Below are positions 7,882 to 18,017 of a DNA stretch of 64,000 nt, piece by piece. The stretch is from Siderastrea radians. Taxonomy: Eukaryota; Cnidaria; Anthozoa; Scleractinia; Rhizangiidae. Location of the stretch: the NCBI GenBank assembly GCA_964017195.1, contig OZ024890.1, positions 66,266,367 through 66,330,366 of the forward strand. The letters are read 5' to 3'. The position numbers were made by a program, and so were the translations under genes. The notes below the pieces were generated by a model that saw only the letters and a program-made list of their open reading frames with translations, did not search any database and was not told where the DNA came from. Each line of letters starts with the position of its first letter. Position 1 is the first letter of the stretch.

Positions 7882-8526
7882 ATGGAAATACCAAACTATG
7901 ATGTAAAAGGTGATGAAGATAGTAATTTTACTCAATTATATCCTTATATGCCGGATAGATGCTTTAGAATGCTAATTTGCGCTCCCAGTGGAAGTGGTAA
8001 AACCAATCTTTTAATCCACATGATAAAAAAACCTTTGTTATTTTATGATAAAATTCATTTGTACGCAAAAAACTTACAACAAAACAAGTATCAGTATTTG
8101 TTGAAAGAATTCGAACCTCTTTCGAAAAAATATGGTTATAATATTATTGAAGGGAGCAACGGTGAGATAATTTCTCTGGATGAAATGGATGATGGGAACC
8201 AAAAATTGATAATTTTCGATGATTATCTCAACACCGGTGCTAAAAATGATCGAGAAATACGAAGCTATTTTACAAACTCGAGGAACAAAAATTGCAGCTG
8301 TATTTATCTTTCTCAGTCTTTTTACAATACAGATAAAACCATAAGATTAAACTGTTCCCATCATTGCATTTTTGATTTTCCAAGTAAGAATGAACAGAGA
8401 ATGATATGTCAAGAATTGAATGTTGACAAAAATGACTATTTTTTGGCTACAAATGAACCATATAGTTTTCTATATGTTGATAAGCCACGAAAATTCAACG
8501 CAAAAAATTTTACTAAAATAATCTGA
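7882..8526 (+). CDS. FtsK/A32-type genome packaging ATPase
   Basis: A 214-aa P-loop ATPase that would pump DNA into the capsid. Walker A is APSGSGKT (residues 34-41), Walker B is KLIIFDD (about 108-114), and a downstream CIYLSQSFYNTD stretch fits the sensor region of FtsK-HerA-type packaging enzymes. The length matches Polinton ATPases. It is the first gene of the rightward block, starts in a CAATAAAATG context and is followed after 11 bases by the fibre-like gene. It is shared by Polintons, adintoviruses and other double-jelly-roll viruses. Confidence 0.93.
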   Translation: MEIPNYDVKGDEDSNFTQLYPYMPDRCFRMLICAPSGSGKTNLLIHMIKKPLLFYDKIHLYAKNLQQNKYQYLLKEFEPLSKKYGYNIIEGSNGEIISLDEMDDGNQKLIIFDDYLNTGAKNDREIRSYFTNSRNKNCSCIYLSQSFYNTDKTIRLNCSHHCIFDFPSKNEQRMICQELNVDKNDYFLATNEPYSFLYVDKPRKFNAKNFTKII

Positions 8527-8537
8527 ACACTTAATAA

Positions 8538-10232
8538 ATGAGTTTTTACAATGGGGTACTAAATTTCAATCATTTTGCGAGTAGAGGTCTTAGAGGTTTA
8601 CCAGGTATTGGGTTTAAATTGGATGATAATAATGATTATGATATGCAAAATAAAAAATTGGTGAATGTGAAACAAGGGACCAATAGTAACGATGTGGTCA
8701 CAAAAAGCCAGTTGGATGGTGAAATATCCAAGATTCCAAGTTTGGATACAACTCAGTTTGTGAAAAAGACAGGGTCGACCATGAATGGAGACCTAATTTT
8801 ACAACCACAGCCGTACCCAATTCATGGAAACACGAATAAAGCCATCTCTTATAATACAGCTCGGAATATTTTCTTGAGTAAAAAAGAAGGTGGGTCTATG
8901 CTACAATCATTGGATATGAACAACCATTTTGTAACAAATATCAAAGACCCAGTCAATTCAGACCATGGAGCAAATAAAAAATATGTTGATAATCAGCTTG
9001 CTAAAAAATTGGACAAGAACGCTGCTATTGATATGAAAGATAAGGCAATCACCAATGTTAAATTTCCAGTGAATCAAAAAGACGTTGCCACTGTTGAATA
9101 TATCACTCAGAGAATCACTAACTCACAAAAAAATTATCTCAAACATGATGGAACAACAAGTATGTCGGGAGACTTGAATTTGAACAATAATAAAATCATT
9201 AACTTACAAACCGATTCAAAAAATTCAAAATCCGCAGTTAATGTTGAGTTAATGGAAAATGAAATAACAGATTTGAGAAATCTTGTCACTCAAAAAATTC
9301 ATGAATCTCAGATTATTAATTCGGGACAAAAAAAAGACGCCTTCAGATACTTGATGGAAAACGACGACGAATCTTCAAGTGAATCAAATATTCAGGTTTT
9401 GGGTATTGTTAATTTTTCCAATTCTCCACATCAAATTAATAAAAAAGCTTACCAACTTAAACTCCTGTTTCAAAAAAGCTCACCAAACCAGTACCAATCA
9501 CGCCTCGGTTTTAACCTTTATAAACTTCCAGTCGGTTACTATACTTTGGTAGTTGAATGGTTTCCGCCGGAAATGAGTGAGTTAAGTGTGGCGGTGCAAG
9601 GCACTACGATTTCAATTTCTAATTATGCGACAAAAACATTCGGAAACTATACCAAAACAGTTGTCAATTTTCACCGATGGGGTAGCTCGCCTCCACAATT
9701 CATTTATCTCGATCTACAGGGTACAGTTACTTTTCCATCACTTTTAACAATTGGACACCTTATTGTTTATGGTGTAAAAGAAACAATTTCAAACGTTGAC
9801 CCAAGTGTTTATGACACCGCTTTTGCTATTGAGAATGGTAAGATGGTGATGGAAACAGATTTGTCTTTAAACGGTCATCATTTGAGTGGTTCAATTCATT
9901 ACATAAACGGGTATTTAAATACGAAAAATGGATACGCATTTTTATTAAATGGTTTGGATAAAATACTCTTTTTAAATGATGTTCAAATAATAAATATAAC
10001 AGTTTTCTATCTCAAACGCAAAAATAAATATCCACTTATTAATTTGAAAATTAAAAGACACACTCTAAATTTAAATGATTCAATACAATTGTTCTCTTCA
10101 AATAATGCAACTCAAATACAAAAAATAAATATTAATTTAGATGTGTCGCTTAGTTATATAATTGTGGAAATGAATACTTTATTTTCATCAGGAGAAGAAT
10201 TCTTATTATTAATGGAATACTCAAAAGTTTAA
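8538..10232 (+). CDS. Fibre-like protein built from short phage-tail-type repeats
   Basis: A 564-aa protein. Residues about 34-243 hold five diverged units (near 34, 80, 125, 164 and 207) with the pattern D-M/L-x-x-N/K-K-x-I/V-x-N-V/L-x-x-P, then a Val-Asn-K-x-Y-V-D type ending, for example LDMNNHFVTNIKDPVNS and INLQTDSKNSKSAVN. Such units form triple-beta or coiled shafts in phage tail fibres and in fibre genes of some Polintons. The C-terminal half (about 270-564) is beta-rich with a possible receptor-binding head. Attachment to cells is inferred from this layout. Starts with TAATAAATG context, right after the ATPase gene. Confidence 0.72.
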   Translation: MSFYNGVLNFNHFASRGLRGLPGIGFKLDDNNDYDMQNKKLVNVKQGTNSNDVVTKSQLDGEISKIPSLDTTQFVKKTGSTMNGDLILQPQPYPIHGNTNKAISYNTARNIFLSKKEGGSMLQSLDMNNHFVTNIKDPVNSDHGANKKYVDNQLAKKLDKNAAIDMKDKAITNVKFPVNQKDVATVEYITQRITNSQKNYLKHDGTTSMSGDLNLNNNKIINLQTDSKNSKSAVNVELMENEITDLRNLVTQKIHESQIINSGQKKDAFRYLMENDDESSSESNIQVLGIVNFSNSPHQINKKAYQLKLLFQKSSPNQYQSRLGFNLYKLPVGYYTLVVEWFPPEMSELSVAVQGTTISISNYATKTFGNYTKTVVNFHRWGSSPPQFIYLDLQGTVTFPSLLTIGHLIVYGVKETISNVDPSVYDTAFAIENGKMVMETDLSLNGHHLSGSIHYINGYLNTKNGYAFLLNGLDKILFLNDVQIINITVFYLKRKNKYPLINLKIKRHTLNLNDSIQLFSSNNATQIQKININLDVSLSYIIVEMNTLFSSGEEFLLLMEYSKV

Positions 10233-10263
10233 TAGTAATGAATAATATAACATATATGTAAAT

Positions 10264-10755
10264 ATGGATAGACGTAAAAGCATATTCAATTGGAACCATG
10301 TTTCAGAAAAATTAACGGAAAATCAAATATCTGAGTTGAAAGCATTATACAAATTCTATCATAAGAAATACTGGCTTGCCAAAATGACCTTTAAATACTT
10401 CAAAAAGTCAGAACTTGCATGTAATATTGGATCCGCTTTATTGGTAGTAATAGGGACAGTAGTTGGCGGTGTAACGCTAAACCCTATTGTTCTCGGAACA
10501 ATATCTGGTTCTGGCCTATTGCTTAAAACATATTCAGAAATCAAAAATTACAAAAGGAAGATTGAGATGTCTAAATTCGCCTATACATCTTATTCAAAGG
10601 TTTTAACAGATTTACGGTCGTTTATGAGAGGACTGAAGTATGATGAAAAAGAATTTCTTGATTATGTCAAAGTTGTAGATGAAATAATTATTGATATGTG
10701 TCCATTAACTGACAAATTTGAAAAGAAATACAACAAGGTATTCATCCAAGAATAG
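10264..10755 (+). CDS. Two-membrane-helix protein, SLATT-like
   Basis: A 163-aa protein. A charged helical N terminus (about 10-50) leads into a hydrophobic hairpin (about 53-87) of two glycine-rich membrane segments, ALLVVIGTVVGGV and IVLGTISGSGLLL, joined by a short TLNP turn. A long charged helical region follows (about 88-163). This order matches the SLATT family of two-TM proteins known mostly from bacterial conflict systems. The match is by architecture only. It is the last complete gene of the rightward block. It could act as a membrane-perturbing or release protein, which is inference. Confidence 0.65.
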   Translation: MDRRKSIFNWNHVSEKLTENQISELKALYKFYHKKYWLAKMTFKYFKKSELACNIGSALLVVIGTVVGGVTLNPIVLGTISGSGLLLKTYSEIKNYKRKIEMSKFAYTSYSKVLTDLRSFMRGLKYDEKEFLDYVKVVDEIIIDMCPLTDKFEKKYNKVFIQE

Positions 10756-10796
10756 ATCTCATTTTTTCCGTTCACTGCAAACTTTACTTCAAATAC

Positions 10797-11032
10797 ATGA
10801 CCCATCGGGGAAGCCTCTATGGTTTTCAAAACAAAAAAACTGTCTAACGCGTTAGACGGACAATTGAAAAACTTCAAATACAAGTTCATCTAATATTGCA
10901 TGACAATTTGATGACTCATTTCCTCGGGAAAGTCCCTGCGGTTTTCAAGACAAAAGAACTGTCTAACGCGTTAGACAGACAATTGAAAAACTTAATGACT
11001 CATTTCCTCTTGAAAGTCCCTGTGGACTAATA
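10797..11032. repeat. Three direct repeats carrying a perfect 16-20 bp palindrome
   Basis: A unit beginning ATGAC(C/T)CAT occurs at 10797, 10911 and 10995, the last truncated. The first two units contain GTCTAACGCGTTAGAC (10842-10857 and 10961-10976); in the second the palindrome extends to CTGTCTAACGCGTTAGACAG (10959-10978). Because of the palindrome both strands encode the same short peptide (SNALD), and several frames stay open across the unit. It sits between the last Polinton gene and the inferred right end, so it may be a terminal or origin-like repeat, or a decayed gene segment. Confidence 0.7.
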
Positions 11033-11143
11033 TCACTCAGCTGCTTTGATGATAAAAGATATATTCATGAAAATGGCGCAACAAGTTATGCGTATGGTTA
11101 TGCAAATGGAGAAATCTTGTGGATAATTTTAGCTGAAGATTAA
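11024..11143 (+). pseudogene. C-terminal fragment of an unidentified ORF
   Basis: A 39-codon open stretch reads as a plausible protein C terminus, with CFDDKRYIHENG and SYAYGYANG, and ends at TAA 11141-11143. The frame continues upstream into the third copy of the palindromic repeat, where an adjacent frame (KVPVD then stop) seems to be its natural upstream partner one base away. It is too short to identify. It may be the broken end of a Polinton gene. Confidence 0.35.
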
Positions 11144-11149
11144 GGTAAA

Positions 11150-12240
11150 AATTTAACAAAATTGGTGGTGAAATTTTGACTGGAAATAATTTCTCTTTAA
11201 TTTGACAAAAGATTTTTCAGTCAAATTTGGAAAAATTGGAGAAATTTGACTGAAAATTTGATCGTAAATTAATCATAAATTTGACGGATGCGCTGGTACC
11301 CCCAACTTCATAACTACTATTCATTAAATCTGTTTTTTTTTTTTTTTGCTTCGTAACACAAGCTCCTCTGAGACGAATACTGACAATATTCTCCTTCGGG
11401 ATAACCATACAGCATCTTCAACTGCGAGGTATCTTTGGCAGCAACATATTAGACAAAGTAGGAGTGAAAAAAAAAACGCCTTTGGCCAGCACAGTCACAA
11501 AATAATTCCTGTAAACGACAGCTTGATAATTGAAGAATAAATTCCTGCATGCTTATGGCCGATTTTCAACAAGATGACTCTGAAGGAAACGGATTTTCAA
11601 AGAAAACCTGTTCAGAAAGAATTTCGTGTTACACGAAATTCATAAACAGCAACCGCGCTGTGCAAGGCCTTTTGGGTGAAGGTGGGCCTTAAATGAAAAT
11701 TAAAATTTAAGCCGGTTGTAATTTTGTAAAAAGGTTTGGACCCATGAGTCATATCATAAGTTGGTGAAGTATGATTGATTATGTTAGCTAGGGTCTTAGG
11801 ATTGTGGATNNNNNNNNNNNNNNNNNNNNNNNNNNNNNNNNNNNNNNNNNNNNNNNNNNNNNNNNNNNNNNNNNNNNNNNNNNNNNNNNNNNNNNNNNNN
11901 NNNNNNNNNNNNNNNNNNNNNNNNNNNNNNNNNNNNNNNNNNNNNNNNNNNNNNNNNNNNNNNNNNNNNNNNNNNNNNNNNNNNNNNNNNNNNNNNNNNN
12001 NNNNNNNNNTATTAGGGGTTTTTAGAGAAGGGATACGCAGTATTGGCCACTAAATTTAAAGATTGCGGATTATTTGTCTGGAATTTTAAAATTACGGATT
12101 ATTGTCAGTCATTATTGCATTGATTACCTTTACATAAAAGGGTGTTAAAAGGTCTTAAAAGTAGTGAAAAGAAGGACACATGTTTATCTCCATCGAGGTC
12201 ACATGGTCAAAATTCCAAGCCAAAGGATAATCTTAATCCC
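11150..12240. other. AT-rich spacer, unassigned, with an assembly gap
   Basis: Between 11150 and 11290 short TTTGAC or AAATTTGAC words recur on a very AT-rich background. From 11340 the composition changes to mixed host-like sequence without a supported gene. Bases 11810-12009 are N, exactly 200, a standard padded gap. The right boundary of the Polinton and its terminal inverted repeat should lie in this interval but I could not define it. Confidence 0.5.
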
Positions 12241-14210
12241 CTGAACGCAAAGCACTCAAAACCCTAAAGCGTGACACCAACATTAACCTTTAAAAGGCTG
12301 ACAAAAGGAACTACAACTGCAGTTCAAAACATTGAGGATAAATTAAAGATGGTCAAACCCAGCTAGATAACAAAGACCACTACAAACCCCTTGTGAATAC
12401 TATGATAGAGGAAACAAACCAAAGTGAAAGCTTCCAACAGCTTATGAGCGTATTATATCTTGGAAACCACATAGATGAAATGACCAAAACATGGATTTGT
12501 CAAACACCAGCTGAACCGCCCCATATTCCAATATTCTACACCCTAAGAAAGATACACAGACTGACCCCAGTGGGGAGACCTCTTGTATCAGGGAGTGACG
12601 GCCTAGTTGCAACAAAGAAACTATCATCATTCGTTTATATCCTTCAGCCCGCAGCACAACAACAGAAGTCATATCTGAAAGAAACAACGCACTTCATCAA
12701 TTTCGTAGAGAAAACTGACGAAGGTTCCAGAAAACACAATCCTTGTTTCCATGGACGTTACGAGCTTATATACAAATATACCAAAACAGGAGGGGATAAA
12801 CGTCCCTGTTCCGAGCCAACCTAAGCAGCTTAAATGAATTAAAAACGCTTTAATGGTAATAACTACCTGGAAAGAAACACACTGACTCAGCTTTTATAGC
12901 CAGACATAGAACAACAAGTACAGCCAATAGAAATACGTACTAAACTGTAGCTAGACAGCATGCAGCAAAACCACATCAATGAATGGAACATTCATGGCCT
13001 TAGGCAAGCCAAAACTATCGAAACCAAACCAACCAGATTAGGTTGCAACACTGTTCAACATCAGTTCAGAAGACTTAAAAAGGTAAAGTATATTGCTGGC
13101 ACGAGACCACCCATGGCGTATGAGCATTGTCACATTCCATTAACTGCGTTTTACAGTACGTGCTGTAAAACTTTCTAAACGAAGTTTGCAACGCATGCAA
13201 AGCATTCCACAAAATTGGACCTCCTATCCCTATTCGACTACTGCAAAGAGCGCTCCAACTCCTTCCAATTTAATGGAGCAAACTACCTACAAATACATGG
13301 AACTGCCATGTGCACCAAAATGGCAGTTGCTTCAGCAAATAGTTTCATGGCTAAGGTAGAAGCAGAGATCTTAAATCAAAGCACTTTAAAACCGCTCGTC
13401 TGGAAACGATTCAGTGATGACATCTTCTACCTCTGGAACACAACCAGAGAAGAGATTACACAGTTCATTTTAATAAACACCAACTAAGAAGTTTACAGCT
13501 GAAGTATCCGAAACAGAAACAAACTTCTTGGACACTACTGTTTACAAAGGCGAAAGATTTAAAACTGAGTCGATACTAGATGTACCCACTGAAACATTTC
13601 AGTACACCCATTTTTCAGCCTGCCGTCTATCCGGAGTAAAAAGAGGTTTCATCAAAGGAGAGGCTCTAAGATTACTCAGAACTAAACATTACTTGAAGAG
13701 AGCATCACAAACTTCAAACCACTTCTCCTTGAGAGAGGATATATACCCAGATAACTAAAATCAAACAACCTTCTCAGAAGTTACTTTTAAAGACAGAAAT
13801 CAAGCCTCTGACAAAAACAAAACACGAAAATCTTGCCCTTTGTAACGCAATATCACCTAGCAGTGCCGAACTTAAAACCAATAATCATGAACAGCTGGCA
13901 TTTTATAAAGCAGCAACCATTGCTTAACAACATTTTCAAGGAACAGTCCCTAATATCGTACAAAAGAGGGCATTCCCTAGAGATACTCGTGAGTCGAGCA
14001 AAACTCTAGATAGGCTAAAACACGCGCGTAGGAGTGGCGCAAGCCCGTAGCTCTTTTAAACACTACAAAGAGGATCAACTGAAGTTTTAATAACACAAAT
14101 CAAACCTGCAGTTACCACCACTGCCTTAAATTTTAAAGCCATTTTAAAAGGGCCCGTCGCTCTTTTTAACAACACAGTCTCAGTAACTACCCCTACGTTT
14201 CATCAGGGCT
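12241..14210 (+). pseudogene. Degenerate Penelope-like retroelement reverse transcriptase
   Basis: Successive plus-strand frame pieces spell a Penelope-type RT. At 12393-12790: IPIFYTLRKIH, GRPLVSGSDG and LQPAAQQQKSYLKETT. At 13215-13487: NYLQIHGTAMCTKMAVA and WKRFSDDIFYLW, the catalytic box, where the usual small residue before DD is Ser. At 13528-13750: FLDTTVYKGERF and GFIKGEALRLLRT. Later pieces continue to about 14020. Several frameshifts and stops separate the pieces, and part between 12830 and 13200 is scrambled. It is an old non-functional copy. Any GIY-YIG endonuclease domain is not recognised. Confidence 0.82.
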
Positions 14211-15430
14211 ATAGAAATGCAACTCTTGATATACCGTACCTAAATCTGTTCATGTGGCACAAAATGGTAATTAGTGGTTAGTATATGATTGTAGATTATT
14301 TTAGAATTTTATTTTAGGGATATATTTGTTTAGAAAATTGGGATATGCATTATTTCCAAAATTTACTCAAGACTATGGATTATTCAGCCCCCTCCCCCCC
14401 CCCCCCCAACAGGGCCTCGCCAGTGCCAAATGGAACTGCAGTGGTAATTGTTCTCTCCATTTTTCCCTCTATCGCGCCCCCACCCCTGAGAGAGCTTGCT
14501 CGTAGGCTACCTTATGGCTTAAGTGGAGATGTAATAGTGATCAAATTTAGGGTAGGGTAGCATGGTATTGCGTGATGATAGCGGAAGAAAAACTATTGTT
14601 TTCTACCACGAGCCTGCGATTACTGGTCAGTTGGAAGACAATAATAATTGGCGCCTTACTTGATCTTACTTGGCATCTCTCAACAGTTGACAAGAGCCGT
14701 GAAGAGTATTACATGTAAGCGTTTTGGGCAAGCAAGATGCCAAAGCGTTCGCCTGCAAAGATAGACTATAGAGACTGCGAGAAAAGAGAAAAAGGGTGCT
14801 TGCTCATCAGCCAGCAATGTAGATGAAGATTTGGTAAGATTTCTCTTTCTGTATTTCGCTATGATACTAGTTCAACCTCGTCCCCAGGGCCTTCTCTTCG
14901 TTCAAAATGGTGGTCGGAGAAACCCCTGGCCAAGGCTGCTAAAGTGGCTCCAAAAATTCGTTAGAATTTCGTCGCGTAAACGCGATGAATTGATTGGGTT
15001 TCGTTTGAACAACGGTTTCCGATTGCAGAAAACAAACAGTAAAAAGACAAGTAAATAAAAATTGACTGGTAATAATTATTTAGAAATACAGTGAACAAAT
15101 ACCTATACTCCAAATATGTCAAATATCCAAACAAATTACAGTATGTTACAAAGAATAAGAGAAAGAAATGTTGATTACAAGTTGCTGAAAAATGTGATCA
15201 TAATGGTGAGAACAATACATTACTTCACTCATTTTTCTCGTGAATACCATGGTGAAAAATGGTTGTTAGGTGTCAAAAAATGCAATTGTTTCCACCATAA
15301 ACTGCGGTTTCAGCAGTCAGCGGTTGGTTATAATGTGTCATATATGAAGTTCCTACCGGAGGTTCAGTTGGCGTTGGTCGGTTGGCGTTAGTTTGGCGTC
15401 GGTTGGAGTCAGTTGTTTTATCATGTGTTT
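14211..15430. other. No gene seen; short dispersed repeats
   Basis: A C-run lies at about 14390-14408. A word block at 14451-14515 (ending in GAGAGCTTGCTCGTAGGCTA) recurs almost identically at about 22411-22477, so it belongs to a dispersed repeat. A CTCGTCCCCAGGGCC block at about 14878 looks like another dispersed repeat head. No coding signal was found on either strand. Confidence 0.5.
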
Positions 15431-15972
15431 CAGACCTGCCAACCTCCAAAACATGCAAATCTGGAGATGTTGAAAAAAGGCCCGGAAAAACCTGGAGATT
15501 GGGACCTCAAACCTGGAGATTTCCAAAATATGTGTTAAATGAAAATAAAAATGGTAGTTTTCTTGTTTCAAGGTATTCTTTACCTTATCTGTGCACCTAT
15601 TGTATTCTTTTGCCACATCTTAGTTTTGAAGAGTCAGTTTCTGTTTCGCTGTCGACGCGAGGCGCCAGGTTGAGTTTACTGTTCACAGCTGTAGCCTTCC
15701 AGAGACCTAAGCACACCTATGTTTCACGGGAATGAGGCTGGAATTGTACCTAGGTTTCCCTCAAACATTAGATGTGACAAATTTGGCCATTTTCAACACG
15801 GATTTTTCAATACTCCTTCATACTATCTGAATTGTTTGGCAATTTCAAGATTTTCTGATTCACCGTGAGATTTGGAGGCCAAATCGTGAGACCGTGAGTT
15901 GATACCCCAAACCGTGAGTCTCACGGTGAAACCGTGAGTCTCACGGTGAAACCGTGAGAGTTGGCAGGTCTG
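15431..15972. mobile_element. 542-bp non-autonomous DNA transposon with 13-bp inverted ends
   Basis: CAGACCTGCCAAC at 15431-15443 is the exact reverse complement of GTTGGCAGGTCTG at 15960-15972. The flanks carry a 7-bp direct repeat, TGTGTTT, immediately outside each end, consistent with a target-site duplication. The interior is non-coding. Near the right end a 17-bp near-palindrome ACCGTGAGTCTCACGGT repeats in tandem at about 15910-15950. The CAG start and the duplication length suggest a hAT-like relative, which remains inference. Confidence 0.8.
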
Positions 15973-15987
15973 TGTGTTTTATCACTA

Positions 15988-16148
15988 TGCCGAAACGACC
16001 AGTAAAAGAGAGAGGAGTTTTTAGGTAGTGTGGTGTGGCCACTTTGCCATACAAACAAAGGAAACGTTACATTGAAGAAGAAGGTCCATCAAAAGCAAGT
16101 AACATTGATGAGAGTTTTGCTGCAACGCATAGTGCATACCGTTTGTGA
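15988..16148 (+). pseudogene. Short coding relic of an unidentified gene
   Basis: From ATG 15988 a frame reads MPKRPVKERGVFR, then a stop (TAG at about 16027), then resumes in the same frame with ATLPYKQRKRYIEEEGPSK and ends at TGA about 16147. A basic start followed by a Lys/Arg-rich stretch looks like a nuclear protein N terminus. The in-frame stop makes it a relic, unless the GT at the break marks a splice donor. It may be upstream of the exons at 17337 and 19334, but this is not shown. Confidence 0.35.
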
Positions 16149-16379
16149 CTAACTGCTAGGGTGGGAAGATCCCTATGCTGGTTTTCATTTTTGTGTGTTC
16201 GTTTTGATGTTGTTTTCAGTCCAGTAATCCATCTATATTCTTATCTTGTATAAATTGTCAAATTTATTGCCGCAAATGGTCACTTGGCAAATCAATGGCG
16301 TCCCTGACATTGAACAATAGTTTTGAAAATGAAATATGCACCGATCGATGCTAAATCTCTCACAAACCGACTTTCAAGT

Positions 16380-16760
16380 GACACGTCAGCACAGTTCAAT
16401 TTGAAGTTTGTGTGTTTACAAGAGCTACAACTTCGGGCACATTTGTTGGAACACTTGCCTTCTCCGCCCTCCAATGTCGATAACAATGACTTGCTACATG
16501 ACCAAAATTGGTTCACTCAACATTGAGGGCAGGGAGAGCTGCAGATTCAGGCAGGTGAATTGTGACATTGAGAGAACTGTTGCAACACAATGTGACTGGG
16601 GTTGTATTTGCCCGGGGGGGGGGGGGGGGTAACAGAGGGCATTTCCATGGTCACAAATAATGCAGTACGTGAAATAAAAACAGCATCGGCAAGCTTGTAT
16701 CTGCTCAGGGGGGTAACGGAGGGCATTTCCATGGTCACAAAGTGACACGTCAGCACAGAT
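16380..16760 (+). repeat. Inverted multi-copy repeat, copy A
   Basis: This stretch shares long blocks, in opposite orientation, with 20391-20760 and in part with 19740-19890. Shared blocks include TGCAACACAATGTGACTGGG, the blocks around TTGGAACACTTGCC and GAGGGCATTTCCATGGTCAC. Homopolymer G or C runs sit at the equivalent place in copies A and C. It is a repeat family, not a gene, although several short frames stay open. Confidence 0.7.
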
Positions 16761-17336
16761 CAATGCAAGTTGTCTTACTAAATAAAAGAGTCAAGCCGCA
16801 TAGCATAAGGGATATTGTTCTTTTTGCTGGAAAACAGATTTTTAGTCAAAGTCTGATTGCGAAGGTCTGGACCTCTGGACCTTAAGATCACCCCTTTACA
16901 TCTCTGAGGGGTTTTTCTTTTTATTTAGAAGTGGTAATATGGGCAAAGTTGACTAAAACACATTCTGAATGTGACTGTTTCTTCATTATTTTCAAAATAA
17001 AGAGTGTCTTGTCATTGAAATCTCTAGCAAAGTTTTGTTGACAAACGGCGACAACAGGTCTGAAGTTTCAGTTTACTTTTTTAGTAAACTTTCAGGAAGT
17101 TTAGTCATGCTTCAAACTTTAAATGGTGCAAATTACAACCTTCGCTTTGAAGTATTTTGCTTAGCTTGTGGAAATTCCTCTAGTTTGACCATGGCCAACC
17201 CTTTGCTAGGGAGGCATTCCTGTAATGAAATATGGTTATCTGTATCTGACTTCACAGCTACATAATAAGAAATCGATATCTTATACATGTACACTAACAG
17301 CCTGTTGCCAATTGTTGTTATTGTTTGTTGTTTTAG

Positions 17337-17476
17337 GTATCCAGTGTCCTTAGTGGAGATGATGCCTCATTGTTCCTGTTGGAACTCCAGTTGTCACAAA
17401 ATGGCATGATTGCCCTTAATAAGGCAGGAACAGAGTTCTTTTTGAGGGATTTCAATTTGAAAAAAAGACACTTTGG
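17337..17476 (+). CDS. Putative internal exon of an unidentified gene (exon a)
   Basis: A TTTGTTGTTTTAG acceptor precedes 17337 and a GTATGT donor follows 17476. The 140-base exon is open through one frame: SSVLSGDDASLFLLELQ, then NGMIALNKAGTEFF and LRDFNLKKRHF. It ends two bases into a Gly codon. The next candidate exon supplies the missing base. I do not recognise the protein. Good splice sites at both ends plus a phase match are the reasons for calling it; other exons were not found. Confidence 0.5.
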
Positions 17477-18017
17477 GTATGTTTACCACACGTACAGTGT
17501 TAACTTTTAAAATGTTGTTGTGAAAGACCCTCTTTGAAGGAGGTACATGATTTCAAACGTTTATTGTAAAATGTTTGGAGTTTTTAGTCTCCAAATGTAC
17601 AGTATTTTGTGTGTACACAGTGTTGTTTTGTACCCCATGATCTCATCATCAACCATTATGACATAAACAATACTTGGAATTCATAATGGACTGCATTCAG
17701 TACGAGGTCTAATGAGATTTTGACAATGTTCTGTCAAGTGATATTCAGTTCAACAAAGACATAGAGACTCAGTAAAGTTGCCATTTGGTGGATGTCATGT
17801 TTTACCGTTTGTCTGTGACAAGTGCTATCCATGTAACAGGAAGCTGAGAAAAGGAATTCTATTGGATGTGCTTATAAATGAAAGGCAATATGAGATTTAT
17901 TTACACCGCAAAATCAGTCGGCTGTGAAGAGTCAAATGCCTGAGCTTAGTGTTTTGTCTCTCATCTTCTCTCTTCCCTCCACGTGTCACCTTCTTCGCGG
18001 GTACTACTATCCCAGAG

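Noticed and set aside
11775..12053. Open frame across the N run
   Set aside because: Most of it is unknown bases.
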